Shown in pieces: positions 1 to 12,876 of a stretch of 64,000 nucleotides of DNA. The notes beneath the pieces were generated by a model. The model did no database searches. It was not told the origin of the DNA and worked only from the letters and a program-made list of their open reading frames with translations. The stretch's first letter is position 1, and each line of letters opens with the position of its first letter. A program made the translations under genes and the position numbers. Location: the NCBI GenBank assembly GCA_009746045.1, contig RPFO01000079.1:6229262-6293261 (forward strand), written 5' to 3'. Source of the stretch: Mesostigma viride (Eukaryota > Streptophyta > Mesostigmatophyceae > Mesostigmatales > Mesostigmataceae).

Positions 1-2544
1 CTAAAAATCCAATTATGATTGGGGACCATAAATATGATTTAAAAAAAAATTTCCAGCCACTTGGGGGTGGTACTAGCCCCCACCATACACCGGTTACGCG
101 CTAAAAATAGAAAAAGACGCTATTTTAGTAACATTTTTCCTAGGACAATGGGCAAACATATTGGGACCAAATCATATATTCCCGCATAGTTCCCCCACTT
201 TTGAGAAAGCCTGCCTAATTTTGAGCACAAAATAATGATGTTTAGACACATTGATGGATTTTCCCGCAAAAAGGGTCCTTTTTTTAACAAAAATAAATAA
301 AACAAATCATAAACACATGCAATAGTGCCAAATCATATATTCCCAAATACTAGAGAGGGGGGGACATGCAGCCCCAAATTTTCAGGTCATTCTGACAAGC
401 GCAGCCCTATTCACTACTGATGGATATTCCTAGATTGCCACCTGTGACGAAGCTAAGGGAGGTTTTAGCTAGTATTTAACCACACTAACACCCCTTTATA
501 CATCTAAGCCTCATGAAAACTGGCCAAACCACATACTACCATTCTCTGCACATATGGTACCTCCTATGTTCAAGGTTTGACGCCATTCTGACAAGAACTG
601 CCCAAGTTACAACCATTCCAAGACGGCCACCCATGTAGACGCTACAAGGAAATTAGAGTAACCATTTAGCCACACTAGCACCTCCTTCTTCATCAAAGAC
701 ATCTGCAAACTGACCAAAGCACACATAATCAACTCTTGCACGCTGACGGCAACGCATGCTCAACTGTGGGGGGTCATTGCGACAAGAAAGTTCTGCTCCT
801 ATATGACCACATGACCACATGTGTTTCCTATATGACCACATGACAAGGCGCTAAGGACCACTCAGTAAGTTAGTAACCCCACAGTGCCACTTAATATGCC
901 ATCCAACATGCACCAAAACCATGCAGAGTATGTTTACTAAGTACAAAGGGGTGGCCACGCACCTCATATGTCTTCATCATCCCTCCAGCATGGCCAGCCT
1001 TGTAAATATGTGCATAGCCTTGACGATGGTAGCCCTAACATGCCTAAGCAGCATTTCCTATGTTTCTCCCAGGTTAGAGTGTAAGGTTGATGCCAACCAA
1101 GCTAATCAGCTCAACAACACCTCCTAAACTGTCCTCCCCGGCATGGATGACAAACTGGGACTATGGAGGGCAAGGAACCAAGTAAGAACATGGTATATAT
1201 AGCTTGCATGCAGTCATGCATGTCAACCATGGTTGGCTCAGCACATTGTAGTCTTGTCACATCATCATAACAAAGGAAAGCTCAAACAACCATTGGTGCC
1301 GGCCAGCTATCTACATGCAGTCACACAAATGCAATATCTCCAACATCATCATCACTATAACACTTCCATCCCTGCACGATAAAATGCAAAGAAACCATTG
1401 GCGGCCCTTCACCGCATGAGCGCTGTGATGCCGCTGCGGCCTGTGAGGAGAGGGTGCGTCACTCTCAAACAACAAGAAGCGTCCATACGCACAGCATCCT
1501 TGCCAGAACACGTTCTATGAAATGCCTTATACCTTCCCGAAGAGCTATAGGCTGCGACTGAAGCGGCCCTGATCACGACATCAACGAAAACAATCTAAAG
1601 CTGCCAGGTATTCGACAACACAACGGCAAGCGACGGCGAGCTAGCTGGCGGAAACTGCCCAAAAAGAACGCAAAAAACCTCGAACGATGAGCTCATAGAA
1701 GAAAGCACCGATAGCAGATAACGTTCGCGACAAATCTGTACCTTGCCCTCGTATAAATCCCTCGCCCAGGCGCGCAACAACAGCCGTTCTTCCATGGACA
1801 GGTCAGACACGCACTGCGCAGGTCTGAACAATTACTTACCGATAATGGCCGAAAATCTGGCAAAAAGCACCGGCTCGGTTTAGAATTCGATGCAACCGAT
1901 ATTAATGCCTGCTTCAAGGTCAGAACAGCCCCCACCAAAACCGCTATTTTACAGCCGCTATCATGAATTCTATTTCATTCCGCGCGACCAAAAAATTCAG
2001 ATTACCCCCCATGCCGATGGCATAAAAAAACAACAGCGATATTGTAAACCAGCTGATTTCCGCCACAAACTAGCATCATAAACTCATCTCCTTTTAGATT
2101 CGAGTAAAATTTGTGCATTTCGCCTGCCCTAGTGTGGTAGTTTCGCCTGAACGCAGTCACCATGGCCACTTCCGCAAGGGGTGCGCGCACCGTGCACGTG
2201 AAATTTGTGACCTTCGGCTCCGGCGCGAATTTTTTGGCGCCAAAAAATTCGGGGGTGTCCCGTCCCCTTAGTTGGGTTCACGCCTTAAGTTGGGTTGACC
2301 CCTCAAAAACCTCGAACCCAAAGCCTGGCACCGGCGTGAATGCCTGTAGTGACATGCCCAGCCAAAATTTCACGGGTACTAGGGTCTAGCCCCAAGGCCG
2401 GTGGCTGCATTGGTCCGGCCGGCCCCTAAATAAATATAGGGGCCGGCTGCGGCTGAAATAGCCTGCCGGCGGGTGGTCATGGCCCCCATATGGCGAGCCT
2501 ACTGCCAAACTGAAAGGGGATTTGCCGCGTGGCAAGTGCTCGTC
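1..2544. other. Non-coding flank left of the transposon stack
   Basis: No convincing gene is visible; open frames are short, overlap on both strands and match no family I know. Bases about 60-320 resemble bases about 53690-53940 in the same orientation (gcgctaaaaatag / gcgctataaatag followed by aaagacgc, then a shared cccgcaaaaa / ccccaaaagcacc block), so both flanks of the stack carry copies of one diverged interspersed repeat. Two related lines containing 'ccacactagcacctcctt' lie near 480 and 670. A GC-rich block at 2150-2470 contains a perfect palindrome and may be the start of the diverged PAT-1 terminal repeat. Confidence 0.5.
2226..2251. repeat. 26-bp perfect palindrome (core ttttttggcgccaaaaaa)
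   Basis: The sequence reads identically on both strands: cgaa, six T, ggcgcc, six A, ttcg. A copy with one extra T lies at 57085-57111 upstream of the Mutator-like transposase gene. Both copies are preceded by a cgcg and followed within 20 bases by cgtcccctta, so they belong to one repeat family. Function unknown; a terminal or subterminal part of a mobile element is possible. Confidence 0.8.
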
Positions 2545-2704
2545 TGCAGTGCACCGCATGAACGCAAAAAAGGACAAAACCAAACCCACCTAGCTAAGGT
2601 CGGCCTCTTTTCTTTTCACAAGGGCGGCGACAGCAAGCCAGGGGAAACGAGCCTCTGGTTTGACGAACCTGTACTGTCGGAGCCATTTTTGGCCCTGAGC
2701 AGCA

Positions 2705-3740
2705 ATGCCAAAGGGGCACAAGGCTACATCAAGGCAGGCAGCTGCCGCCAGTCACGCGCCAGTCGCCTTCAGCCCCAAAAAGAAGCAGCTCGCCAAGTGC
2801 ATCATCAGCCCCGCAGAGGCGGTGGTGGCAGTCGAGCAAGTCTTCGGTGCCGAGGACTGGGTGACGGACGCCAGCTCGTGGAGCTCGAGCCAGCTGAAGT
2901 CTGTCGTGCAGTTGCTGGCCGATCACGTTGACGTTGCCGACGTGTTGGACGCACGTGACCCAAACGGAGCCGGCGTTGGTGGCAAAACTGCTGGCCGTGG
3001 CAGATCTCGCAGCGGACGAGGAGGAGGAGGCGCTGCCACCAACGACACCTGCGCAACGAAAAATGGCCAAGCCGAAAGGTGCGGCCAAGATTTCGGCAGG
3101 TGGGGGGGCTGTCGGAAAAGAAATGAGGGCGAGGTTGGCGACATTCGTTGGGGCACCTCCGGAAACCGAAAATCAGGGCGACGAGGACGAGGAGGGGGAG
3201 TTCGCAGCCGAGAAATTCATGCAAGGTTTGAAGGTAGCGCTAGGAGGAATGGAGGGGGCGGGAGGCCACTTCAAGGCCTCGAAAGGGGTGGCGCTGCCGA
3301 GCCGAGCCAATTAAGAGCGTGAAATATCGGATTTCGGAGCGGGTGCTGCCGAGGGGGGTGTTGGAGGACGCCAGCGACAATGGGATGGGAATCCGGTCGT
3401 GGGTCATGACGGTCAAGCCTGGAAATTGGCGGAACATGGAGAACATTGGAGGAAAATTGTCATGAACATTGCATTGGCGGCCATGGACACCCTAGCTTCT
3501 CAAGGAGCTGGGCTCATGCAGCAGCCGGGGAGCTTGGAGCATGGAGTACCTAATGAGGGTGGTGGCGGCCTTGCTGCAGGTGGAGGGGCAAGGATCGAGT
3601 GGGGGGTACGTGGAAGGTGGCCAGCCACCTCCTGCCATTGGGGGAGGAGGCTGCACTGTCAGCCACCCCGGCTGTCAAGGCAGCTCTCCAAACTGCGATC
3701 CTCTTGGACAAGCTCAGCAAGGCCCAACAAGTAGGGAAAT
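2705..3740 (+). pseudogene. PAT-1 ORF1 (gag-like), frameshifted
   Basis: The reading starts at the ATG at 2705 (MPKGHKAT) and matches the intact ORF1 of the second copy (348 codons, 43841-44887 minus) over nearly its whole length. The match begins in one frame to about 2960, shifts to another frame (to the stop at 3314), and changes frame again after about 3310, so at least two or three indels have broken it. The protein is rich in Ala, Lys and Glu, with an acidic stretch in the middle (EDEEGE), and has no CCHC zinc knuckle. By position it should be the nucleocapsid-like protein of the element, but no gag motif can be named. The downstream pol reading overlaps its end, as in the other copy. 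Confidence 0.75.
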
Positions 3741-4766
3741 AGAATCCCAGCGGGATCGACCGCTCCCTTTTCCCGCTGCCATACCCACTTAGGCCAGCGT
3801 ACACCGCGTGGGGCATGGGTGAGAGCGACACGCCGGCGACAGCGTGCCACGCGCCGCCACCGCGAGTACACACTGCAATGCAAGGTATAGTGCGTTGGCT
3901 TATAATTGGCTGGGGGGGGGGGGGGGGGCAGACCCTCCTCCTAACCCTAGAGGAGCGTGCTCTAATTAAGGCCGGGAGGGAGGAGGCCCTTGCGAGGGTC
4001 AAGAAGCACTGCACCTGGCACAGTCGATCGCCGCGTAGTAGGGGGCGTTGCGACAGGCCAGGAGCAAGAAGGTGCTGATGCAATGTATGGGAAGCAGAAT
4101 AAGTATATGAACAACTGCGCGCGGACGTGGTGAGTTTGCCAAAGGCGGAGGTGGCGGGGAAGGCACGGCTGCTCGACCTGTTGGCTATGCGGACGAGCTG
4201 GCGGGAGATCTATGCCAGCTTAAGAGAACTGCATCAATCAAGCCATGCAGCGGTTGCGGCGAGCGCAACAAGGTATCCGAATGTGCCCAAGCCCTGGCAG
4301 CCGGGGATGCTCCATCCATGCATACAATACCTTGCGCTCGCCGCGACCGCCATGGCTGAATGGGGCAATTAGCTCATGAGCCGGGCAGCGGGCGTGGGCA
4401 TGTACGTGGCGTTCCGGGAGAGGCAGCCCAAGTGGGTGGATGGCTGCTTTGCATGGATCGAGTGGCCAAGGGGGTGGGTGAGCTACGCTTCATCGTCAAC
4501 AGGAAGCTGGGCAACCTGCTCTGGGTGGACCCCCCCAAGATCTTGCTACCCCACCTGGGCATCCTCGTGGAGGTCTACATCATGCAAGGGCTGGTGCTAC
4601 TGCGCCAAGATCGAGCGACCTCGTGTCATACTACCGTACTCCATCGAGGTGCCCGAGTGGTGGTGGGATCGACTACCAAGGGCTAATGATTCCTAGTGTG
4701 TGGTCGACTAGCTAGCGTATAGGTCTGGCAGGGCCGAGGCGGAGGGTGTGGCCCGTGCTCAAGGTG
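3741..4766 (+). pseudogene. PAT-1 pol, N-terminal and early RT part
   Basis: Short open pieces in changing frames match the pol protein of the minus-strand copy. They cover a Lys/Arg-rich linker, then the RT fingers (GELRFIVNRKLGNLLWVDPP, about 4480-4540) and the first catalytic region ending in IEVPEWWWD (about 4640-4670). The reading stops at the CACTA-like insertion after base 4766 and resumes at 12300 with motif B (MGHSHAVALGE). Stops and indels are frequent. Confidence 0.75.
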
Positions 4767-4782
4767 CACTAGGAAGGGGGGT

Positions 4783-4975
4783 GTGACATTTTGTGATATT
4801 TTGTGACATATCACGTGACATTTTGTGATGTGGATGTGACAAAATGTGACACTTTGTGATTTTTTGTGACAAAACTGTGATATTCTGTGACATTTCGTGA
4901 CAAATCATGTGATAAAACCAGCATATTCTGTGATTATCTTTGTGACAAAAACAAGGAAATTATCACAAAATATCA
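4783..4975. repeat. Left subterminal array of tgtgac/ttttgtga motifs
   Basis: About a dozen direct and inverted copies of tgtgacattttgtgat-type words fill this stretch. The mirror array lies at about 12000-12297. Such arrays are where the transposase of CACTA elements binds; that role is inferred from position and form. Confidence 0.75.
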
Positions 4976-5010
4976 ATATCACGACTTGACAAAACGCACT
5001 GACAAAATCC

Positions 5011-5225
5011 GTGACATTATCACTGATATATCACGAAAAAAAGGGTGACAAATCCGTGACATTATCACTGATATATCACGAAAAAAAGGGTGACAAATCC
5101 GTGACATTATCACTGATATATCAGGAAAAAAGGGTGACAAAATCCGTGACATTGTCACTGATATATCAGGAAAAAAGGGTGACAAAATCCGTGACATTGT
5201 CACTGATAAATCTAGGGAGAAAACA
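5011..5225. repeat. 45-bp minisatellite, about five copies
   Basis: Starts of gtgacattatcactg at 5011, 5056, 5101, 5146 and 5191 give an exact 45-bp period. The unit contains the same tgtgac-type words as the subterminal array, so it looks like an amplified part of it. A 72-codon open frame here exists only because 45 is divisible by three. Confidence 0.85.
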
Positions 5226-5867
5226 GTGACATAAAACCACGGGCGATCATGACATATCACACAGATATATCGTGACATGTCACACAGATATATCAGAACA
5301 CATTCCAAAGCAAAACGGATGAAAAGCACGCCTCGCGATTTCTTTATTACAAATATAAAGATAAATGTAACAGATCTTCATTCTTCATTCTTCATTCTTC
5401 AACAGTGATTATCGATCAGTGACAATTTGCAAACGCCGGCTTGGCGCTTGTCGTTGCGTGACAGAAATCTCGGAATGTTCCTGGAATGCATTAAAAAACG
5501 CACATGCGCAAGAAACATGAACGGATGGTTGGTGTCAATTGTCTCATCTGCCACCGCACCCTAGTAACCAATTCATGAACAAGAAAGCGCTCGGTATAGA
5601 TCAAGAAAACAAAAACAAACATGCGCAGCCGTAGTGCCTAGATGACGATGTCAAGTGGACGACGACGAGGAGGCCGGCACCTTGTCTCCCTGTGAGCAGA
5701 AAAAAAAGGCAAGTTTAAACACTCAAGATGTGTCATAGCCTTTCACAGCCTCGATCAATAGAAATGTTGCACATCAAAATCAACGTGTTGCCTAGAACAT
5801 CCTTGAATGGGTTTCAAGAACAGCAAGGCGGCCTCCCCGCCCGCAAACTCATAATCCCAGTGTTTAC

Positions 5868-6905
5868 AACCCCCTCATGAGGGGGTTGTAAAATTGCAAT
5901 CACTCATTAAAAATAATAATAATAAAATATCCCAGTTTCACACACTGCCCACTCATAAATAATCCCAGGTTCTGACAGCCCCCGCTCAGCCCACTCATGA
6001 ACAACCCAGTTTAGACCCCCCCACTCATACACTATCCCAGTTTCCCACAGCCCCCACTCAGCCCACTCTGACATAAACCACCCCAGTTTAGACCCCCCTC
6101 TCATAAATAACCCCAGTTTCCCACAGTCACCACTCAGCCACCCATAAACCACCCAGTTTCCAACCCGCCCCCCTCATAAATAATCCCAATGGTTTTCAAC
6201 CCCCTCAATCAGTAATCAAAAACAAAAAAATCCCACTTTTCACACACTGCCTGCTCATAAATAATCCCAGTTTATGACAGCCCCTGCTCAGCCCACTCAT
6301 AAACAATCCAGTTAAATACAACCCCCCACCCACACATTATCCCAGTTTCCCACAGCCCCACTCAGCCCACTCTGACATAAACCACACCAGTTTAGACCCC
6401 CCCTCTCATAAATAACCCCAGGTTCCTACAGCCCCCCACTCAGCCCACTCATAAACCACCCATGCAGTTTACAACCTCCCCCCTCATGTTAACCCCAGTT
6501 CTCCACAGCCCCCGGGGGCTATGAAAAACGAGTGCGCCACTCAGCCACCTCAAATGCCACCGAGTTTACAGTCCCCCCCCCCCCCCCATAAATAATCCCA
6601 AGTGTTTACAACCTCCTCAACCAGTTGTTAAAAAAAAAAAAAAACAGTTTCACACACTGCCCACTCATAAATAATCCCAGTTTCCGACAGCCCCCGCCCA
6701 GCCCACATAAATAACGCGGCTAACAACCCCCCAACAGCCCCCGCTCAGCCCACTAAAAAACAACCCAGTTTACAGCCCCTCCACTCATAAATAACCCCAA
6801 TTTCCCACAGCCCCCACTCTGCCCACTCATGAACTACCCCTGTTTGCAACCCCCCAAATCACACCACTCATAACCATGTCCAGGTTTACAACCCCACCCA
6901 CTCCT
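5868..6905. repeat. Degenerate tandem repeat (cccagttt...cccactcataaataat)
   Basis: Imperfect units of roughly 50-120 bp repeat words such as cataaataatcccagttt, cacagcccccactcagccc and ttacaacccccc about a dozen times, with C-runs of varying length. On the minus strand it lies directly downstream of a good splice-donor site at 6914, so it could be intronic. No coding potential is visible. Confidence 0.75.
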
Positions 6906-6914
6906 GAGACTTAC

Positions 6915-7226
6915 TTCAGGGGTTGCATGGGAGACATCGGCCGCCTTTCTGGCTGCAATCATTGCCTCCTTCTTGGCAAGGAGCGCGGCCAGCGCCGCCT
7001 CTACCGAGGCCATGTCTTCATCTGCTCTTTGCGCAGGCAACATGGATGATGGCACCGATGCTGTGGCGGTTGTTGAAGGGAGTGCTGTCGGGGGCAGGAT
7101 TGTCGGCGCTGCCGGCGGTGGTGGTGCTGCTGCAGGCAGCTTTGCGAGCTTCGTGCACGGCTGCACTCTTGGATCGGCAGCGCTGCGTTTCTCTCGGCGT
7201 GAACCGGCCTTCACTACGCTTCCCAT
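6915..7226 (-). CDS. Candidate coding exon of unknown gene inside the CACTA-like element
   Basis: An open reading from ATG 7226 runs about 104 codons to a consensus donor (GAA|GTAAGT; intron side at 6914-6909). The protein is basic at first (KAGSRREKRS), then Ala/Pro-rich, then a likely helix (SVEAALAALLAKKEAMIAAR). No family is recognised. The higher GC content than its flanks and the good donor are the only evidence; no downstream exon could be matched. It may be part of the transposon's own gene or a captured host fragment. Low confidence. Confidence 0.3.
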
Positions 7227-10200
7227 TTCAAATCGATGACCATTGAAGCCTAATTTGACTAAAAATGAGATTGCTGAAGGGCACTAACATTGTAAGGGTG
7301 ACCAAGTGAGACCCTAGCACTACTATTATGAAGATACCAAAGACCAAGAAACCACGAAATTGGATATTATGAGCAACATGTTGAAAGAAGCAAAGCTCAT
7401 AACTGCGTGTGCTACCAACTCCCTTGCTGCCCCCATGAGGAATTATTAGCCCCCCTCCGCCTGTCCCATGATAAGGAATACATAACTAACTGACTGACAA
7501 GGAATACGCAACACAATCACAATGATTAGAAAGGAGCTATGGCGTTTCAGAGAAAAAATGATTTTCTTACAAAACCTTAAGCGTGCTGCTCTCAGTCAGT
7601 GTTCCAACAAAAAGTTCTGGTTCAAGATAACTTGTCCAGTGGTGTGACTCTTTGGAGGTTTTATCCCAAAGGACGAGCCTCAAAGTTGATCACACATGTC
7701 TCCTAGAGCCCAATGACTGAACTCCTAATAAAAATAGGCACAAGGATTTTTCTCATATATATTAGACAGTGTCATTTTTACAATTTGCTAACAAGGTTAA
7801 AAGCGCTGATTGTCAACAAAAAGGAGCTGATGGAAAGTGCAGCAGAGATGGGGTCAATGGGGGAAAACCGGAGAAAGTCGCGGCAGACGGGATGTAAATA
7901 GCAGAAAGACAGTTTACGGCTTTCAACAACAAAGAAGCCTTATGAAAAAATGCAACGCATGTGTGTTTAAATGTAGGCGGAGCATGATTGCAAAAATGCC
8001 AAGTAATTGGAGTTAGAAACAGGAAGAACTGGATGCATTCTAGCAATGCCACATACAGCACGTCGATAACAAAGTACAGACTCCAGGTATGCGATGGTAC
8101 CCACTACTCACCACAAGTCTCGACCAGGAGCTAGCCTGCCATTCGCGGGTAGGCCGCAGGTGAGGCCAGCCCAACGGTATCAGTCACCCGCAGGTACACG
8201 CGCAATTGAAGAGGAAAACGGCAATTCGAAGGCACACATAAGATGCCGAGCGCAGAAAGCACCATGGTATTGAAAGCCTTCAGAGAATACATATTCAAAG
8301 CTCTCAAAGACATGGCCAGCTTTACCCGGCCGCCATGAAATGGCCTCATACACATGAGCACGGCATGCTAACCGCTGTAAAAGAAGCTGGCAGAATTTTG
8401 CTAACCTTAGCGGCTAAGGAGCTTGGCGGCAGGTTCCGGAGATCTTGCTTGCGCTGTGTTTCAGCGTAAAGAACGGCTTGATTCAGAACTGGATATGATG
8501 TGTCTCAGTCCCTCATTGCTACCTCCATGCTTAATTAAACTCGACATACATCCTAAGTGCACCTACATCATGATCCAAACTGCTACGCCGCAATTGCTAG
8601 AGAAATCACGTCGTTTCGTGGACCTGCAGCCCCGTTTGTTATTGCACACTCTGTGGTTACATAAAACTAGGTGGCCCCTTCGCTCGAGCGTACCCTCAGC
8701 CCCTCACTGCCTTAGCCATTGCGTGCACCTAGTCGTTTGCCATCGGTTTCGGCGTAATATTTGAATTTTGCGCAAGGATCCTGACGGGTTGATTCCAGAC
8801 TTGCGCATGTTGCGAAAGATTTTTGTCCATTCATTCCAGACTCCCAAGCTAGGGGCTGCTGTGGACTGTAGTCTGAACGGTACGGCTAACAGTTACGATT
8901 CCAGGCCAGCGGTCCCAACCAAGCGATACTAGAGAGTCATGTCAGTCGTCTTTTTACTAGTTTCGTCAGTCAGTTATTCCTAATGTATGGCAAAATGCAA
9001 ACTTCTACTTGGGGCGAGATGTAGTAGCGGAGAAATCGGAAGGGGACGTGGGCAGGGGGGGGGGCGGGAAGTACGACTGATGCCATCTACCGTACGTTAT
9101 TATCGTCACAAAGCGAGTGACTGACGATAGTAAAGGCCTAAAGGGCCTCTAATGACGACAGTAATGACGATAGTATTGGGCACTAATGATTGATGACAGG
9201 AAGAGCGACGACACCAGACTTTGCGACGTTGATGGGACTTGGCGAATTGCGAGCCCTAATTCCAGTGGTTGCGCGGGTGTTACGGTTGAAGTTGAAGTTA
9301 AGACGACGCGAAAAAAAAAAGACCTTAGAGTTGCACATCTATCCACGCTGCACAGGTGGGAAAGGTGGAAGGGAGCTGCGATCGGCTCGCAGCCAAGGCG
9401 GGATTATGTGCCTTTTGATTTCCAGCAATGTCGCTTCTGTATGAACGCACGTGGTGGTTGGAATAGGAGCATAGGCTCACTGATGACCGTCGTGATTTAT
9501 GTAGCCATTAGGGCGTCGTCTCAAATGAATTCAGGAGCGAGCTCGGACAAGGCTACAAGCAGCCATCGGGGGAGAAACATAGGCATGGTCTAGAATAAAG
9601 CTTTAATCGATCTGTTCGCTCAGTGGTACGCACAGCACATTCGGACATCCAGAAGCTGCCCACTCTTTACCAGTTGAGGTGAGCAAGGAATTCCTCGCCT
9701 GAAATACTAATAAGTTTGCATCGACTTTAACATGCATGCCGTACGCACGTGGCATTCTCACGTATCGCCCTAGGGCCAAGGCTGCTGTGGGCCGCTCGGT
9801 TTCATGCCAAGTTAGCCGTGCTTGCCATGAATGCTGCAGCAGTTTCACTATCTCATTCGTACAAGGTCAATAGACTATGCAAACGACATCTGATTTAGTT
9901 TTCATGAAGGGCATAACCTTGTTCAGATTGAGAGTTGCATGACATGGGCTGCTCTTGCGCCACTTTCCTTGTCTTAACCAACTGATTCTCTGTTTATGCT
10001 TTCGGTCGTTATACATTCGTATGTGTGCATCTGTGTTGCCATTGTGGTGTCAATTTTGCGCGTGTACTTGTGATGCCTAATACCGTTGGGCTTGCACGCG
10101 GCCCCATCGCATGTGGCAGCGACAAGCTCTTGGTCGCCTGTCCAGCGCGGCGAATTCTTGATGGTGAGCAACGGTGATCATTCTTTATGTAGTGCTCATT

Positions 10201-11999
10201 CCTCAAATTATCAACGTGCTGTGCGCGTCAGCCACCATTGGCCTTGTTCTTCCAGCTTCCGTGCATGATTTTTTTGTAGCCCGCTGGTGATGCTCTCAGC
10301 TACAAATAGTTGGCATTATTCGTACCAATTCCTTCGCTGTCGGTAGAACCTTCTTTGCAATCCAGTAGCCTCGGCTGACATTCCTGGCATTGCTGGACTA
10401 TGTCTCGCTTCCTTGCATGGGTAGCATCTTTGCATATTTATCCTTTTTGCTCAGATCACAGCTTTTTGTCATTCCCTCCCCCCCACACCCCACCCTGAAC
10501 GACTCCTGCTAGTGTCAATTGCAGACGTAGAGCCTTCAGCCTCGTTAGAGTTCATCCTACCTGTAACGGGGCATATTGTTGGTTGATTGGCCTTGCTTTT
10601 TCTTGGCACTAATCAGCGTTTCTTTCTTATTGCCGTATTAACCATACAGAGATTGCAATGAAGTAGATTGTGAGGCCTCTTGGGATGTTAGGGAACCTTT
10701 GCGACTCCAGGATTCCTGGGTGTGCAGTTCCCTACAACTTGTGAGGCATGTAGATACAATTTAGGTGAACATCCATGGCCAATTTTTTTCTCGAGCACCC
10801 CTGTCTCTCTCTTGGCCCAGTATCTCACCTTCTTTGTCCTAAAACTAGGCCGGTACTCATAGATAGCCACGCAACTGCTGCGATCTCCCCCGCATCCTTA
10901 CATACAAGTGAACTGAAGTCATGCAAAGTTGACAGTTGTTGGCGCGTCCAGCGCGTGGCTTCATCTCACTAACAAATTTTTGTGTGTACCGATGCGTGCT
11001 TTGCCGGATGATGTATTTTTGTCTTGCATGCAGGCAATATACCTAACACAGTCGGGCTGGGCACATCCGTCAGTCCAACACGGCGAGAGGCCACATGCGG
11101 ATGCAGATTTTGTAGGCTCTGAGCCTTGGTCACATTGCCGTAGCACTCGACAGTGTCCTGTGATTGTTTCTAGAGAGTCATCCAGATATTTCAGCAATGG
11201 TGGCTGGGACAGCCCTCGTAATGGTTTCAGTGATGATGAGGATGATGACTTTGATGACGAGGACTGTTGAGCCCCGTTGTGCTTGTCGGTCAACAGATTT
11301 TATATTGCATTTGTGAGATGATTGTGGGTGTCCATTTTGCACACCACCCACAGCCATGCTTGAGTGCACCGTTCCTTGTGTGTGTATCAATACAGTTGGT
11401 GTTCGTATTTGATCAGTTGTGCCATTTCATCGGGTTGTTGCATGCCATCTGAACATGTTCACTCCCCGTTGCCATTTTATCATACCAGTGTTGTGAGCTC
11501 AGAGCAATGGATGCATGATGCAGTGTTGTGATTTAGTGTAGATATTGACGATGCCACCTTTGATCAGCATGATGGATGCTTGGCCAGCGATGGGTCGGAG
11601 GTTGACACTTGATGACCGTGATGACGATTGCCCTGAATGTTCAATATTGGTGTTTTTCTTAACATCCCAGTCGATATTTTTGCAATAAACCATGTCTCCC
11701 ACGGCACATGACATTGTGGTGCATTTTATCATGCACCTAAGGGTGTTTCCAGCTTGTTTTGTCAGTTCCTTTCAGTACCCCCCTCTGGTTTTTCAAGTTG
11801 TCACCTGCGCTTAAGAACTTTCTCAGTGGCGAGTTCTTGGTGTCATCCTTTGAAAGCTTGCCCCGTACCGCTGCACGTGTTGTCTCTCCTGGCATTGCCA
11901 CCTTGCCGTGTCCCACCTTGGCCTTTTCCTTCTCCATCTCTGCTGCGGCATGCACGCACTTCCTTGCTGCGGATGTGCATTATGCGTGCTTTGTGATAT
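7227..11999. other. CACTA-like element interior without recognised genes
   Basis: Open frames are 60-135 codons and none resembles a known protein. One at 11034-11270 (plus) follows a plausible acceptor (tgcatgcag at 11032) and ends in an acidic tail (DDEDDDFDDEDC), so it might be a terminal exon. If a spliced transposase gene is present it could not be recognised by eye. Confidence 0.4.
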
Positions 12000-12297
12000 A
12001 TCACTTCCCCTGAGTGGTTGTGATTTATCACCTTATCACATTTTGTTTTTCTGTGGGTTTGTGACATTTTGTGACACTTTGACATTTTGTGATAATGACG
12101 TTATCACAAAATATGCTGGTTTTATCACGTTTGTCACGTTTTGTCACAATCATGACATGTCTCGATCACAATTTGTCACAGTTTTATCACATTTTGTCAC
12201 ATTTTGTCACGTTTTATCATTTTTTTATCACAAAATGTCACAAAAGTGACATTTTGTGATAAAAAAATATCACAAAATGTCACAGACCCCTTCCTAG
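12000..12297. repeat. Right subterminal array of tgtgac/ttttgtga motifs
   Basis: Many copies of ttttgtgac/gtcacaaaat in both orientations mirror the left array at 4783-4975, ending at the right TIR (12287-12299). It supports one element bounded by 4767 and 12299. Confidence 0.75.
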
Positions 12298-12299
12298 TG

Positions 12300-12876
12300 T
12301 GCTGCATGGCCATGGGACACTCCCATGCGGTGGCGCTGGGGGAGGCCATCCATGAGATGGTGCTCTACATGACCGGTGCCCTGGATCCGCGAGGCGGCAG
12401 CTAGGTCAACAACTACCTCTCAAGCGCAGGTGAGCTCACCTTGGTGCATGCGCGACGAGTGTGGCCAGCCGCTGCGCTAGGCCATCGAGTACAAGGAGGA
12501 GTGCGCCGGGGAGCTTCAGATTGACCTGGAAAACCCCCCTGCCCCTATGCTGTCCATACATCACCAATTCAATATCGATGACTTGGCATGGCCAGCAACG
12601 GGCTGACCTGCGAGGCGGTGAACCAGCTTATTATCACGCGCGCTATTGAGGAAGGCTACCTTCCTATAGCAACCTTGTGCCGTCTAAGGAGAAGACTAAG
12701 ATGGCCTGGAAGGGGACGAGCTAGAAGCCCTGGGGCCGGGTGGTGCACCGACGGAACGGCGTGCTGCATGGAACCAACGGTCAAGCAGCTCAACCTTGTG
12801 ATCGCCCACACACAGGCTTTACTCACTCGTGGCCGAGCTACGGCCGAGGGGCTGGCTGCCATCTTGGGGCGGTGGT
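12300..12876 (+). pseudogene. PAT-1 pol, RT palm part
   Basis: This is the continuation of the reverse transcriptase across the CACTA-like insertion. It starts with MGHSHAVALGEAIHE (RT motif B region) at about 12307, includes an Ile-Asp-Asp catalytic pair near 12575 (motif C; usually Tyr-x-Asp-Asp) and ends at ...GLAAILGRW, where the next TIR element begins. Several indels against the minus-strand copy and a premature stop in GALDPRGGS* make it a pseudogene piece. Confidence 0.75.

Larger units (their letters stand above)
4767..12299. mobile_element. CACTA-like DNA element (7.5 kb) inserted in PAT-1 RT
   Basis: Both ends read CACTAGGAAGGGG inward (4767 on plus; 12299 on minus). They are flanked by TG/TG, and removing the element plus one TG closes the PAT-1 RT reading. 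Inside each end are dense repeats of tgtgacattttgtga, like the subterminal transposase-binding arrays of CACTA/EnSpm elements. No transposase could be recognised, only short open frames and long tandem repeats, so it is non-autonomous, decayed or intron-rich. CACTA elements usually make 3-bp target duplications; only 2 bp are clear here. Confidence 0.78.

Noticed and set aside
5011-5229. 72-codon open frame with repeated LSLIYHEKKGDKSVT
   Set aside because: The period is exactly 45 bases, so the frame stays open by chance over a non-coding subterminal repeat.
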